A stretch of DNA of 64,000 nucleotides, taken from positions 6,448,001 through 6,512,000 of the forward strand of contig JAPNXP010000002.1 in the NCBI GenBank assembly GCA_028753945.1, in the 5' to 3' direction. Under the pieces are notes generated by a model that saw nothing but the letters and a program-made list of their open reading frames with translations, had not been told where the DNA came from and searched no databases. The stretch comes from Hexactinellida sp. DTS-2022 (Eukaryota > Porifera > Hexactinellida). Numbering within the stretch: the stretch's first letter is position 1; every line of letters starts with the position of its first letter. Positions 22,381 to 33,700 of the stretch are shown here, in pieces. The translations under genes and the position numbers were made by a program.

Positions 22381-23390
22381 GTGTCAATTTTTCTACGCCC
22401 TATAGGAAAAAATCGGAAATTTCGCTCCAAAAAACAACTTAAATTATTTTTTTTTTTTATACCAAACACTGCCGAAGGACCATAACTAACGTTTGTATAT
22501 GGTTTTGAGCCACGTCCACGCGTATTTTTAGAGTTATGATCTATTTTGTACAGCGTATCACTGGTTTCTACACTTTGAACTATTATCAGCTGTATTCCTC
22601 AACAATGGTAAGATTGGTGGTATCATTACTCTATCCTAGCAATCAATGACGAAAATAAACAACAATTGATCAAAAGAAATTCGCAAAAAGTGAAAATCTA
22701 AACATTTATGGTCTATAATCTCATTCGAGGGTACGTTTTCTTGTCCATTTTCTAACTCAGGCACCCGAGCAGCTAGAATCAACAATACGTCTCAAAATGC
22801 TCGCAATACCCAACTTCCTATACGTACATAATACATTTTGGGAGCCTAACACCCTCCGTTTTCAAAATGATCCCTATATGGGCATGTAATGTGCCCAATT
22901 TTGATGACACAGCAAAATTTATATCAACGAAAGTATAAACTCTAGAGTTTAGCTCTAACCATCTATTCACATCAATATCCTACTACAAACTCATTGGTAG
23001 TACAAATGAGACTCATAACCAAATGGTCACTCTTCTATAAATTTACATACCCATATACAGTGCCGTAGCCACCAATTAAAAGTGGTCAGGTTAGACCGGG
23101 CTGGATACAGTACCAACAGGACCAAGGGTTCAGGTTAACCTGTCCAACCAACGAAAAGTGGTCAGGTTGAAACCTGACCAACCTGACCAGTGGCTACGGC
23201 CCTGATATATGGTGGTGTCATTTCAGAACTGAAACCATGAACTTTGAAATTAAATAATAAGCTAGAGCTTAGTTCCAACTTCCTAGTAACATCAATAATC
23301 TATTTTAAGTTAGATGGTATAGTTATCGAATACTACTTCGCAAATATAATCGTGTGGGGATTCTTTGCGGGCTTTTTCTCAAAATAATAT
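22381..23390. repeat. Dispersed repeat family R1, copy 1
   Basis: Parallels 34905-35530 over most of its length (AATACGTCTCAAAATGCTCG, ATTCCTCAACAATGGTAAGA, CTCATTCGAGGGTACGTTTT). It contains the conserved core CTATATGGGCATGTAATGTG followed by CCCA. A small hAT MITE is inserted at 23058-23204. Related cores are at 7780, 35410, 54190 and 60350. Confidence 0.7.
23058..23204. mobile_element. hAT-type MITE, CAGTGCCGTAGCCACC ends
   Basis: CAGTGCCGTAGCCACC at left and GTGGCTACGGCCCTG at right are inverted copies, in the style of hAT ends. An internal AGTGGTCAGGTT motif is repeated. Flanking 8-mers do not match clearly, so the duplication has decayed or the borders are off by a few bases. Confidence 0.6.
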
Positions 23391-23511
23391 AAATGCCGGT
23401 GTTTGGGGGCTAATGTCACGGAGTGTGACGAAATCAAGATAGGTTAACAAATAATACAAAATACCATATTTCTTCCATTAACCACCCGTAGCTATATTTT
23501 TTTATTCGATA

Positions 23512-24140
23512 TGCATCAAGGATGCCAACCTCTGGAAACCAAAAAGCGGGAGATTTTTTCATTTCGGCGGGATTATTAACAAAAAATCGGGAGGTCGAAG
23601 ATGAAAAATCGGGAGAAAAGCTGGAGACTCAAAATATATGCCATTTCTTTGAATCTATCGTGAATAGAACGATACAATATCATTAATTTGTATGTTTGGA
23701 ACTTGGATATCTACGATTAGGAAACGCTTATTTTTCTAGTTCTATCCATCAAATTTATTCAGCATATCTCGTATTCAACCAATGTATCCAATAAATTATT
23801 GCAACCAAAACGAAATACGGGCTAGCTAGAATAATTAATTTGAATTTTTTATAAAGTACGGTATGTTTTTGTACTTTAGATATATATCAGGGATGCCAAC
23901 CTGTGGAAACCAAAAAAACGCGAGATTTTTTCATTTTGGCGGGAGTTTTAACAAAAAATCGGGGGAAACGCAGGAGACTCAAAATATATGCTATTTTAAA
24001 AATCTATCATGAATAGAACGATATTATTTGATTATTTAGTATGTTTTGATATCTACAACTAGGAGAAAAACTTGGTACTCGAAAAAAAACTAAAACTAAA
24101 AACTACAACTCAAAAATTAGAAAAAAAACTAAAACTCAAA
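23512..24140. repeat. Direct repeat pair, GATGCCAACCTSTGGAAACC
   Basis: GGATGCCAACCTCTGGAAAC at about 23520 and GGATGCCAACCTGTGGAAAC at about 23890 each begin a unit with GCGGGAGATTTTTTCATTT-like and GAGACTCAAAATATATGC text. They are two fragments of one element. The tail (24070-24140) is a simple ACTAAAAACT-rich repeat. Confidence 0.6.
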
Positions 24141-24319
24141 AAACTTGTTGCTAGTAGGTTGACTAATTTACTTGAATCATTTAAACAAATCCCGTTTCTT
24201 TCTAATCTATGCTATTAAAATACAAGGCTGGGTGTATCTTCTCTATTTCTCACCTTGCTAGAACCCCGTCTAGGTCTGCTAGGAGTCTAAAAATAAAATT
24301 TCGTTAAAAGAGCACTTAG

Positions 24320-25150
24320 AGTACCCCTTAGAATTACACTTCGTTCATTTTCAATAGTTTAAGAGCTTAAAATACAAGAAACAATTGTTTTTGGTGCAAT
24401 GATAGTCAAAGAACTCCCAAATTAACAATATCGGAGTTAAATGATTGTAAATGAACAAAGTGCAATTCTAGGGCTGGTTTCTGTACACTTTGACTATACT
24501 GAATTTATATTATCATAAGAATCAACCGGCATCGTGCTTCAACTCCGAATTTGTTAATTTGGGAGAATCTTGACAGTCATTGAACCACAGGATGTTTTCT
24601 ATGAGATTTGAACCTCTTAAATGATTGTGAATGGAAGAAGTGCAATTCTAGGTGTACATTCTGTCCAATTTTGACAATATGTATTTTATTATCTTAAGAA
24701 TCAACCAGGATCGTGCTTCTACTCCGAAATGATTCATTTGGGAGAATATTGACATTCATTGCACCAAAAAGGTTTTCTCTTGATTTGAACTTCTTAAATT
24801 AATGTTAATGAACGAAGAGCATTTCTTGGTGTACTATATGTACACCTTTGACGATATATAATTTATATATCTTAATAATCCACCGGCATCGGGCTTCAAA
24901 TCCAAATTTGTTAATTTGGGAGAATCTTGACAGTCATTGCACCAAAAAGGTTTTTTCTTGATTTCCACTTCTTAAATGAATTTAAATAAACGAGGTGCAT
25001 TTCTCTTTAGTACTCACTGTATACCTGTGACAATGTATGATTTATATATCATAATAATCAACCGGAATCGTGCTTCAACTCCGAATTTGTTAATTCAGTA
25101 GAATATTGACAGTCATTGCACTAAAGATTGTTTTTTTATATGTGTTGAAG
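24320..25150. repeat. Tandem array of ~178-bp monomers, first unit inverted
   Basis: The marker ATCAACCGGCATCGTGCTTC occurs at 24521, 24700, 24878 and 25057, spacings of 179, 178 and 179. Each unit also has GTTAATTTGGGAGAATCTTG then ACAGTCATTGCACC. The segment 24320-24435 carries the same text on the opposite strand (AACTCCCAAATTAACAATAT), so two units meet head to head. Confidence 0.78.
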
Positions 25151-25153
25151 CAC

Positions 25154-25770
25154 TTAAGGTTCAGGTATACTCTACAAAATCCCACATTCGATAAAATCTC
25201 AAACTATTGTAAATCTCGTTTTTATTGCATTTTCGGATTGTGTGGATACCCATGTGGACTCTCACGAAATTTCTGAGAAATATTCCAATTATTTTTCCAG
25301 TTTGACTCACCTCGAGCTTTGAAAAAATACAGGGGTTCTGATGTTGGTTGCCGGTTGCAGTATACCCTAGAAAGTGATAATTTGGGACATAGCCACATAT
25401 AGGTTTTATCATATATTTGGATAGAACAGCATATATCGCATCTTATTTTCAAATCTTATAGAAAAATATTATAAACTTTCAATGATACAGACTTTTTAGT
25501 GTCGTCCACCTAAGGCACTGCCATAGGGGACACTTTTTTTCAAACCCCGCTATCTCCAAACACAATTATTGCAATTGCGGAAGTCATATTATGACTCATA
25601 TACAACCTAGAAACAAAATCTCAACGGTTTTGGACCGCTCTCAATTAGTTCGATCATTTGAGTGCAGCGATTTCATTTGTGACTTTTGTTTTTCTTTATA
25701 TTTAATTTATTGAAGATGAAAAAAGTGATGTCCACATTTATTGGAGAAAAATTTAACTCCTAAGTGATTA
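25154..25770. mobile_element. GGTTCAGGTATAC family, copy D, right end missing
   Basis: Starts TTAAGGTTCAGGTATACTCT and parallels copies B and C in reverse. No closing CCTGAACC was found; similarity fades just before the 46-bp minisatellite. Two overlapping minus frames here are repeat sequence. Confidence 0.7.
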
Positions 25771-25779
25771 ACCCTTCGT

Positions 25780-27245
25780 GGCATCCCTGGGGTACATTTG
25801 TACTCCTGGAAAATGTTGGGTACAATAATACCCCACTGGAGCAAATTCACATTGATTTTGTTGGGGTCGTTTTAAACCCCACTGGGGCAAATTCAGACTA
25901 ATTTTGTTGGGGTCGTTTTGTACCCCACTGGGGCAAATTCAGATTGATTTTGTTGGGGTCGTTTTGTACCCCACTGGAGCAAATTCAGATTGATTTTGTT
26001 GGGGTAGTTTTCTACCCCACTGGGGCAAATTCAGGTTGATTTTGATGGGGTCGTTTTGTACCCCACTGGGGAAAATTCAGAGTGATTTTGTTGGGGTTGT
26101 TTTGTACCCCACTGTTGAAAATTCAGATTGATTTTGTTGGAGTAGCTTTGTACCCCACTGGCTCAAAATCAGAGTGATTTTGTTGGGGTTGTTTTGTACC
26201 CCACTGGGGCAAATTCAGATTGATTTTGTTGGGGTTGTTTTGTACCCCACTGTTGAAAATTCAGATTGATTTTGTTGGAGTAGCTTTGTACCCCACTGGC
26301 TCAAAATCAGAGTGATTTTGTTGGGGTAGTTTTGTACCCCACTGGGGCAAATTCAGATCGATTTTGTTTGGGGTTGTTTTGTACCCCACTGTTGCAAATT
26401 CAGATTGATTTTGTTGGAGTAGCTTTGTACCCCACTGGGGCTAATTCAGATTGACTTTGTTGGGGTCGTTTTGTACCCCACTGGGGCAAATTTAGAGTGA
26501 TTTTGTTGGTGTAGTTTTGTACCCCACTCGGGCAAATTCAGATTGATTATGTTGGGGTCGTTTTGTACCCCACTGGGGCAAATTCAGATTGACTTTGTTG
26601 GGGTCGTTTTGTACCCCACTGGGGCAAATTCAGATTGATTTTGTTGAGGTAGTTTTGTACCCCACTGGGGCAAATTCAGATTGATTTTGTTGGGGTCGTT
26701 TTGTACCCCACTGGGGCAAATTCAGATTGATTTTGTTGGAGTAGCTTTGTACCCCACTGGGGCAAATTCAGATTGACTTTGTTGGGGTCGTTTTGTTCCC
26801 CACTGGGGCAAATTTAGAGTGATTTTGTTGGTGTAGTTTTGTACCCCACTGGGGCAAATTCAGATTGACTTTGTTGGGGTCGTTTTGTTCCCCACTGGGG
26901 CAAATTTAGAGTGATTTTGTTGGTGTAGTTTTGTACCCCACTGGGGCAAATTCAGATTGATTATGTTGGGGTCGTTTTGTACCCCACTGGGGCAAATTCA
27001 GATTGACTTTGTTGGGGTCGTTTTGTACCCCACTGGGGCAAATTCAGATTGATTTTGTTCGGTAGTTTTGTACCCCACTGGGGCAAATTCAGATTGATTT
27101 TGTTGGGGTCGTTTTGTACCCCACTGGGTCAAATTCAGATTGATTTTGTTGGGGTCGTTTTGTACCCCACGTCCCACTGGGAAAATTTCAGAATGATTTT
27201 GTTAGGGTTGATTTCAATGATTTGTACCCTACTGGGTCTATCGCA
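25780..27245. repeat. 46-bp minisatellite, about 30 copies
   Basis: The unit reads GTACCCCACTGGGGCAAATT then CAGATTGATTTTG then TTGGGGTCGTTTT; GTAC recurs at exactly 46 bases (26657, 26703). Variants form higher-order blocks: a pair with CCACTGTTGAAAATTCAG and CCACTGGCTCAAAATCAG appears at about 26108 and again about 139 bases later; a TTTAGAGTGATTTTG variant recurs later. Edge copies are degenerate. 46 is not a multiple of 3, so the 69-codon frame at 27049 is an artefact. Confidence 0.93.
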
Positions 27246-27615
27246 GTATATTTTATAGTGTTACGTAATTAATTAATTATTATATTTATGAAGTTTTTGG
27301 CACTACCACAATCGTTTAGCTTAGGACTTAGGTCATCTTAGCGTCTTATTAACAATGTTCCTTTAAATACATCAACAAATAATTCTGTTTGTGGAGCCTG
27401 CCTTATTTTGCTCTAATTTCTCTCCTCGAAATTTATTCTCAATGCATCGTATATATTTAAATAATCGACATTTGCATTGAATGTCAAGGACATTGATAAG
27501 TTGAAAGGAATTAGTTTCTTCATTTATAAAATTTTGTATTATACTTATGACGTAATATCTGACAATGTGTAAGCATATTCGTCATTTTTGGTGAGGGATA
27601 TATTAGTAATTAACA
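27246..27615. other. A+T-rich spacer
   Basis: Nothing recognised between the minisatellite and the retroelement. Confidence 0.4.
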
Positions 27616-28141
27616 CTCACAACCTAATGTTACAGAACTGGAGGGAGCTGACTTTATCAACTACAATGAATACAACAAGAGATACGGATTTGACACTGGC
27701 TTTATTAGGAAGATCCTTCGCGACCAGTTCACTCTACGAAGAACTGCTGACCGTGGGCCTACCACCTTCCTCTCATTCCTAAACAGACGGTCAAAGACTA
27801 CAAACATACGGACTCTCAGACGGGCAGAAGAGAAGCTAAAGACGAAGCACTATGAGATATTCTCCATCGCACACAAAATCGACCGAATCCATCGATCTAT
27901 CAAATACATTGTGAAATGGACTACTGCAGTAGGAATAGACCCTACCGATTACGCGTCTAAATACAATCAAATGCGGGCCATAATACCAAAAAGCTGGATA
28001 AATGACGCAGAAAGAGAAACATTAAATCGTCGCTATCCTACTAAGAACCGAGATGAATATAGAAAAGAGGTAGCCGCGAAACTGCTAGTCAATGTCCGCC
28101 AACTCAGAGAACGAAACTGCTCACTCGGTGTTCATATGTAG
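27616..28141 (+). pseudogene. N-terminal ORF of a Penelope-like retroelement, function unknown
   Basis: A frame open from a stop near 27613 to 28141 reads VTELEGADFINYNEYNKRYG, then IRKILRDQFTLRRTADRGP, later ERETLNRRYPTKNRDEYRKE and stops after CSLGVHM. It is rich in charged residues and looks coding (no long low-complexity stretch, codon use unlike the A+T-rich flanks), but I recognise no domain. It has no early Met, so its start is lost or lies in another frame. The next frame overlaps it from 28092, suggesting a single-base shift in what was one ORF. Confidence 0.5.
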
Positions 28142-29479
28142 CCAGAGTGCTACACTGATTAGTGGAATACAGAGACAGTGGTTCACTGAAATCTTCGAAG
28201 AAATTAATGCATTCCCCGAAGAAAAATCTCTCGATTTAGAGTACTTTACTAAAGCTTCAGACGCAATCTCGCGCTATACTCTCACTAACGACGTACACAA
28301 TATTCACGTCATGAACAACGGAGATGTTTTAGCTAATGCAGAAGCAAAGCGCGTTATAACAAAACTACGAGATATTACGGTACAAGCATTGACCAACACA
28401 AAAGCCATTAGCACAGCCACATATGCTAGAGTACTTGACGTTGACCTACCAAAATATCTACGCCTACAGAGAGATAAAATACGATGCGCTACCTTCCGCT
28501 TTGCACCCGCTTGCCAACAACCTTGGCTTATGAACAGAGAGGTCATTGATATTCTTCGAGTCCAGCGAGACGAAGTAAGGATGCGTGATGGTTCCGCCCT
28601 AAGCCAGCGAGAGTGGACCATCATCATCTTCTCCTATACCAAACTCCATAATACACTCGCGAGTATACAAGAGAAAGTCAGCCAAGCGTGGGAAAGATCT
28701 TACCTACAAAAAGCTGTCAAAGAGGATGAACGACGTGAATGCTCATATATCTTCCAGGAAATTAATATCCAATTGGGCAATAAGGAGCGGATATGCTGCT
28801 ATCATCGACTTGCAGATGGTAATTATCATAAAAACATTCACTGCAAGTACTCTCCCTGCTACCTACATAGCTGGAAATACTATGAGCTTAGCAATGAAAC
28901 CGAAGGTACAGTTTCCAAAATTCCAGGTGCCAACATTCACCTTAATGGAAATTGCAAACTGCAACAGCGACACGCTGCACAGTTAAAGCGCAGCCAACAA
29001 ACCTACCTAAACCATGATCAAGACCTCAATATAGTCTCTCAGGATGGTAAGGTCTTCGAAGCTGCAGTCCTCACTGACGCCGGTACACGCGACATTCCTG
29101 GCAGGAAATCTAAACGATCAGACCTTGTCACTTTTCTACTAAGTACTAACTCACATAGCCCCGCAGGAGGGGCTAGATCATACAAAACGGCTAGTACACA
29201 GCTAAGTATTATGACACGTGCTACTCGCACTCCACCTAAATATCAACAGCGATCTAGATCCAAGTCACCTGGTCTCGAACGACCGCGACCTAAATTAGGT
29301 CGCAATCCACTTATCTGTCACAATTGTACCGGAGAAGGACACCGCAGACGAATTGTGGACGACAACCCACTAAATGTGGTAACTGCGGAGCCGCTGGACA
29401 TCAACGGCGATTCTGCATGAATAACGAGCGTCGCTCTAACAACATTGGCCGTAAAGGGCCAAACGCTCGCCGCACTTAG
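28092..29479 (+). pseudogene. Gag-like ORF with two CCHC zinc knuckles
   Basis: A 442-codon frame runs from 28092 to 29420. Its middle (MNREVIDILRVQRDEVRMRD, HNTLASIQEKVSQAWERSYL) is helical and charged. It ends in a basic, Arg/Ser/Pro-rich tail (YQQRSRSKSPGLERPRPKLG) leading to a zinc knuckle CHNCTGEGHRR. After a one-base frame change the sequence gives TNCGRQ and a second perfect knuckle CGNCGAAGHQRRFC (C-X2-C-X4-H-X4-C), then NNERRSNNIGRKGP and a stop at 29479. Tandem CCHC knuckles after a basic tail are the signature of retroelement Gag, which packages RNA. Another frame at 28726-28986 may represent the true reading of part of the middle. Gag is unusual next to a Penelope-like RT. Confidence 0.7.
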
Positions 29480-29887
29480 ACAATGACAGTCTAAGTGCGG
29501 ATCACTCTCGGTCACAAATTGCTACGGATCCGCTTGCATTAAGGCCCAGCGACACGCTGCCACTCGCTGGGCCTATTGTTCACACATGGGACACAATCTG
29601 TGATCTAACCCTCCATGGAAAATGGTACAGCGCAACACCAAGCGCTATACGAGAGATGGCATTACAAACTGCCCTTTCATACACACACACGCATATTGAT
29701 GAATATCGCAAAGAGATCCAGAACATTTGCTAGAGTCAGATCTAATGCTACAACTATTATGGCTTGGCAGCGCATGCCACTTCGATGTTGGACGTAACCA
29801 ACTACCAACACGTAGCAAACTAATACCTAGCACGCTTACCTTAGGTCTTACGAAACTATTCTACTATGCTAAACGACGTATGGCCCA
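29480..29887. other. Linker between Gag-like and RT frames
   Basis: GC-richer than the surroundings, with short broken frames such as TLGLTKLFYYAKRRM before the RT. Also an exact inverted repeat, GACTGTCATTGTCTAAGTG near 29478. Confidence 0.35.
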
Positions 29888-31844
29888 CATATTCGCAAAA
29901 CAGACAATGGCACGGGCCTCGCTATCCAATCAAAAGCCTGGTTACTAACAGAACGAGCCAAGGTAATCCTAGATTCTACTAAATACCGAATCGCCTCCTA
30001 TCCATCAACCTACGATAGACACAATGCGTCTCGTATATATCTTATGCAAAAGATCCACAAAAATAAGATACCTGTACCAGGACGAATCCTCGTTCAGGGT
30101 TTCTCATTTATGGAGGCAAGCGCCAAGTTTATCAGTTTCTTTGGGTACGCAATCTTAAAAGAACTTACTACAGAGTTAAACTTTCACCAATGTCGCGCCG
30201 AATACGAATACAAAGGCTTAGACATGGCACTATCACAAATCTATGACCTTCAAGATACTACGGGATCACCGACTCTCACAGAACTAGATGTAGAGAGTTG
30301 CTACCCCTCTCTACAACACCATAATGTAGATATTACATTCTAGTTCTTCTTCGAATATGTTCCAGAACATCTTCTACCACTCTATCTCAACCTCTGGGCT
30401 AGATCACTGTATCTACTTAACCATACGCTAATACAAGTCGAGGTAATTGTCTATAAACAGACCTCATGACTGAGTCAAGGAAGTGCATCTGCACCATTTT
30501 CGAGCGGATTTCACTTTATTCCGACTAGACCTACTGTTTCGACGAAACAATCCGGGCTACTGGGCAGGACGATGTCTTGATGACATCTTACTAATCGTAC
30601 CCGCTACTATCGATAATAACCAAATAGTTAGTAACCTACAAGAATTATATCAGGCTGACAACCTATACATCACTATACAACATGCCGGTACACACGGACG
30701 AGCCGCCTTGCTAGGCTTCGAAATCTCTCCTACCGCCGAATATACAGTCACATAAAACCTACCTGGGTGAACTTATTCGCTCCCTCTACGACTCTATCCC
30801 GCCACGATTACATTTTGGCTACCTCATCATTATGGCCATACGATTTGTTCTATTCACCTCTACAGCAACACTATTCCAAACTATCTGGAAAGCTTCAGTG
30901 ACACTCTTCCCGCTCGAGGCTATCCATCTGAAATTACAGACATGATAATAGAAAAGATCAGTTACGATAAAGGATTCGACGCACGAACTGATGCAGGACA
31001 CAATCACATACGACTTCAATTTGGATACTGGCTACGCCAAACAAAAAGTTGGAGACTCATGCATAAGGCACAGTTCCCATATCGTTCCCTATGGGAGAAT
31101 ACTCTCAATAGCACTGAACTACTACACATCGACCAAGTTCTTTCACGAGATTTCCTAGGAACAAATCCTTCTATTCGACCAAGCCCTACTTGGACAATCG
31201 CAACCGTATTTCCTACGGTACCAACGCCATTAATAGGACCCGGATCAGTACCTACAGTCCCGGTCCCATCACCAGATCGCATAAGCAATCCTAGTACTGC
31301 TAGCATCTACTCACCTCACTCTATGGACTCGAACGAAAGCGACCTACAAGGTCCTGATTGGTGGAGAGCTAACACTCGACTCTCAATTATGCCAATAGAC
31401 ATGACATGGCATGATCTAATCACCACTCAATTCACCGGAAACACATGAGGCGGGGCTACCACAGACAGCCCATTAGAACATCCTCTAAGAGTCGGAGCAC
31501 CTATAAGTGGTACCAGCTCTGACCTACTACTAGCTAGTCCGTTCTCTACAGTACTGAACGAAAAGAACACTTATCTACCGTTACTTCTGGAAGAACCAGA
31601 AATGGAACAGCTCGAGGAACAAAAAGAGATTTTCCGAGCACGAATTATTCCAATTGCTGGATGGTTGTATGACCACCAGCTACTACCAAGCTATCGACGT
31701 AGCTGGTTACCTCAAGGAGACCCTACAATGTTCTCTCGCACAACCTTCAGTATCGCGCTAACTACAACCGAATACGTTTTCTACAGCACGAACACACAAG
31801 ATCAGCAGAAACTGAAATTCAAAAGCGAAATGACGAGATCATGA
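29888..31844 (+). pseudogene. Penelope-like reverse transcriptase with extra C-terminal region
   Basis: Order of motifs: RKTDNGTGLAI (like KADKG..), YLMQKIHKNKIP (PKIHK), GRILVQGFSFMEASAKFI, then palm motif A TELDVESCYPSL, motif B LSQGSASAPFSS and motif C GRCLDDILLIVP with both Asp, so the catalytic triad is present. Thumb: YLGELIRSLYDSIPPRLHFG, then ARGYPSEITDMIIEKI. The KIHK and RGYP motifs are characteristic of Penelope-like elements. Frames change near 30345, 30480, 30756 and 30905, so it is inactive. Beyond the thumb come about 300 more codons (FGYWLRQTKSWRLMHKAQ; AGWLYDHQLLPSYRRSWLPQ) broken by one in-frame TGA at 31446. No GIY-YIG endonuclease was seen. Confidence 0.72.
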
Positions 31845-32440
31845 ATCTTCATAAAGACTCTGACGTCATCCTAAAAATTCCCTTCACACCGCAACCCTAC
31901 ACCTTCGGGTACCTCCCACAACCGGGTATCTCTAGTGTGAATAGTGAAGCAAATATGTATTCATTTGACCAATAATATATTTGGATGAACTTACTATACG
32001 GTAAATTCATATCCCTAACTATCTACTATCTCTAAATCATCATTTTTGTTTTTTTGGAAATGTAGAACCGCTTTGTTACCACTAAATCTTAAAAATTCTC
32101 GAAAATATCCATAAAAAAGATAATTAATTGTATGAAAATCATAGATAAACCGCGTAAAACGAGTTGAGGATCGCGTAAAAAAAGTTTTGGTTATTAAAAA
32201 TTGTTCCGCGTAAAACGAAAACGCGTAAAAAAAACCGCGTAAAACGAGGTATTACTGTATACATATGTACATCCCAGTATTATTTACTTGAATACCAAAT
32301 TTGTCAATTCGATAAATTCACGAATTTACTTCAATTAGAGGAACTTCATGAATTCTCTGAAATTTCAGTAATTCGTGAATACTACTGGAATATAGATGCA
32401 GGAAATTCTTGAATTTACTGACCAGTATATAGAGACATTT
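31845..32440. other. Non-coding boundary with a pogo-type MITE end
   Basis: Between the two retroelements. At 32148-32259 repeated CCGCGTAAAACGA ends with AAAACGAGGTATTACTGTA, which reversed is a pogo/Tigger-like terminus. After it, 32280-32400 has short AATTCG-rich direct and inverted motifs. Confidence 0.5.
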
Positions 32441-33700
32441 TATATTAATGCTCCAAACTCCCCAAATCCCAATACTTCGTTTGCCCTTGCTCCCGATGGC
32501 CTCCTCAACCCCTATAAATTCCGGCCGAACCGAAAACTTACTGACCCACTGGATCCACCACCACCACCTGCAATAAATGGTGCAGGAGCCGTGCCATGAC
32601 TTGATAGCAATCCACTATTCCCCAAGTAGCAGCCCAACCGCAGCCCGCACGCGTACGCATGTATACAGCGTTTGTCCACGCTCACCCTCCTCTCGGCCAA
32701 CTAACACAAACATCGTCGGCCAATTAATACTCGCCTCAACTTCCAAACCACCCTCTCCTATAAAAACGATCTGCCGAAAAGCCTACGAGAGACATTTTGC
32801 CAGTTGGCTACAGCTGCAACGCGAATAGCAGCCTCCATGACCACCGCCCTTGGACAGCCTGCCCCGAACACCCGCTGATGCCTTCCGATCCTCTCACCCC
32901 TCACCTACACAGTGTCGCAACAGCAGTCGAGGTAAGGCATCAAGTCTGCTAGACGTGTGGCCGAACCAAACATGATGCCTCTCCGGCCAAACACATTGGA
33001 ACTCCTGATTGCACTACTCCTCTCCCTCCTTCTCCTCTTAGTAGTAGTAGTACTACTAGTACTACTACTACTATTACTTCTCCTCCTAAGTGCTCTCGAT
33101 TACTCCACCGCTGCCCACTGCCTCTCGTGCACCCTTCTCTGGGCACCACCTGCCCGAAACACCCGCGGCACAAACAACTCTCCCTGTGGGGCCAGCAGCA
33201 GCAGCCGTCCTCAGGTGAGATAAGCACACTGATGTACTGGGCACACTTCACCATCCCCATCCCAGTCATCCCTCCTGCCCAGCCTCAGCCTGCCAATCCT
33301 CCTCAAAAGCATCCCCTCTCTTATTTCGCATGCGCAAACCGGGATAAACTCTATGTCACCCTTTCTGGGGCTTAGAATAACGCTCTCCCAGGACACCTAT
33401 GAGGCACACAGCTGCGATCTGTGCACAGAAGCTGCCACCACCACTGCACGTACCGAATTACACTCGAACCCGAGGCACCGCAGCGACTATGTCGTCACGT
33501 TGTCCTCCACCCATCACCCCAGCCGATCCGATGACACGAAAGATCACCCAACCCCATCTACTACCCTTCACCTGGTATCTAGAGCTACCACCCGTCCACC
33601 TCATTTGTCTTCCACCTAATCGCAGCCCAACCACCTATGCTTCCACCTGGTGCTCCTCGTTTCTCCTCCTCCTCGTTCCCATCGCATCATAAACTCTCCC
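32441..33700 (+). pseudogene. GC-rich degenerate 5' part of a second retroelement
   Basis: Strikingly C-rich on the plus strand compared with flanks. Short frames (SFALAPDGLLNPYKFRPNRK; RKAYERHFASWLQLQRE) look like decayed coding sequence but no domain is recognisable. A TAG/TAC trinucleotide run lies at about 33038-33082 and produces a false poly-Leu/Val frame. Interpreted as upstream coding sequence of the next feature because composition and direction match. Confidence 0.4.

Noticed and set aside
25161..25452. Minus-strand 83- and 76-codon proteins
   Set aside because: The same frames appear in copies B and C of the TTAA MITE and are repeat sequence without transposase motifs.
25780..27245. 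CRISPR array
   Set aside because: Units are fully repetitive at 46 bp with no unique spacers, and the setting is eukaryotic; it is a minisatellite.
27049..27258. 69-codon hydrophobic protein
   Set aside because: It lies within the 46-bp repeat, whose period shifts the frame each unit.
28304..28627. 107-codon antisense protein
   Set aside because: Antisense shadow of the Gag-like ORF.
29888..31844. LTR retrotransposon or endogenous virus pol
   Set aside because: KIHK and RGYP motifs and the lack of protease, RNase H or integrase signatures favour a Penelope-like RT; no terminal repeats were seen.
32957..33223. Poly-Leu/Val membrane protein
   Set aside because: Produced by a TAG/TAC trinucleotide run; the opposite strand frame is equally artificial.
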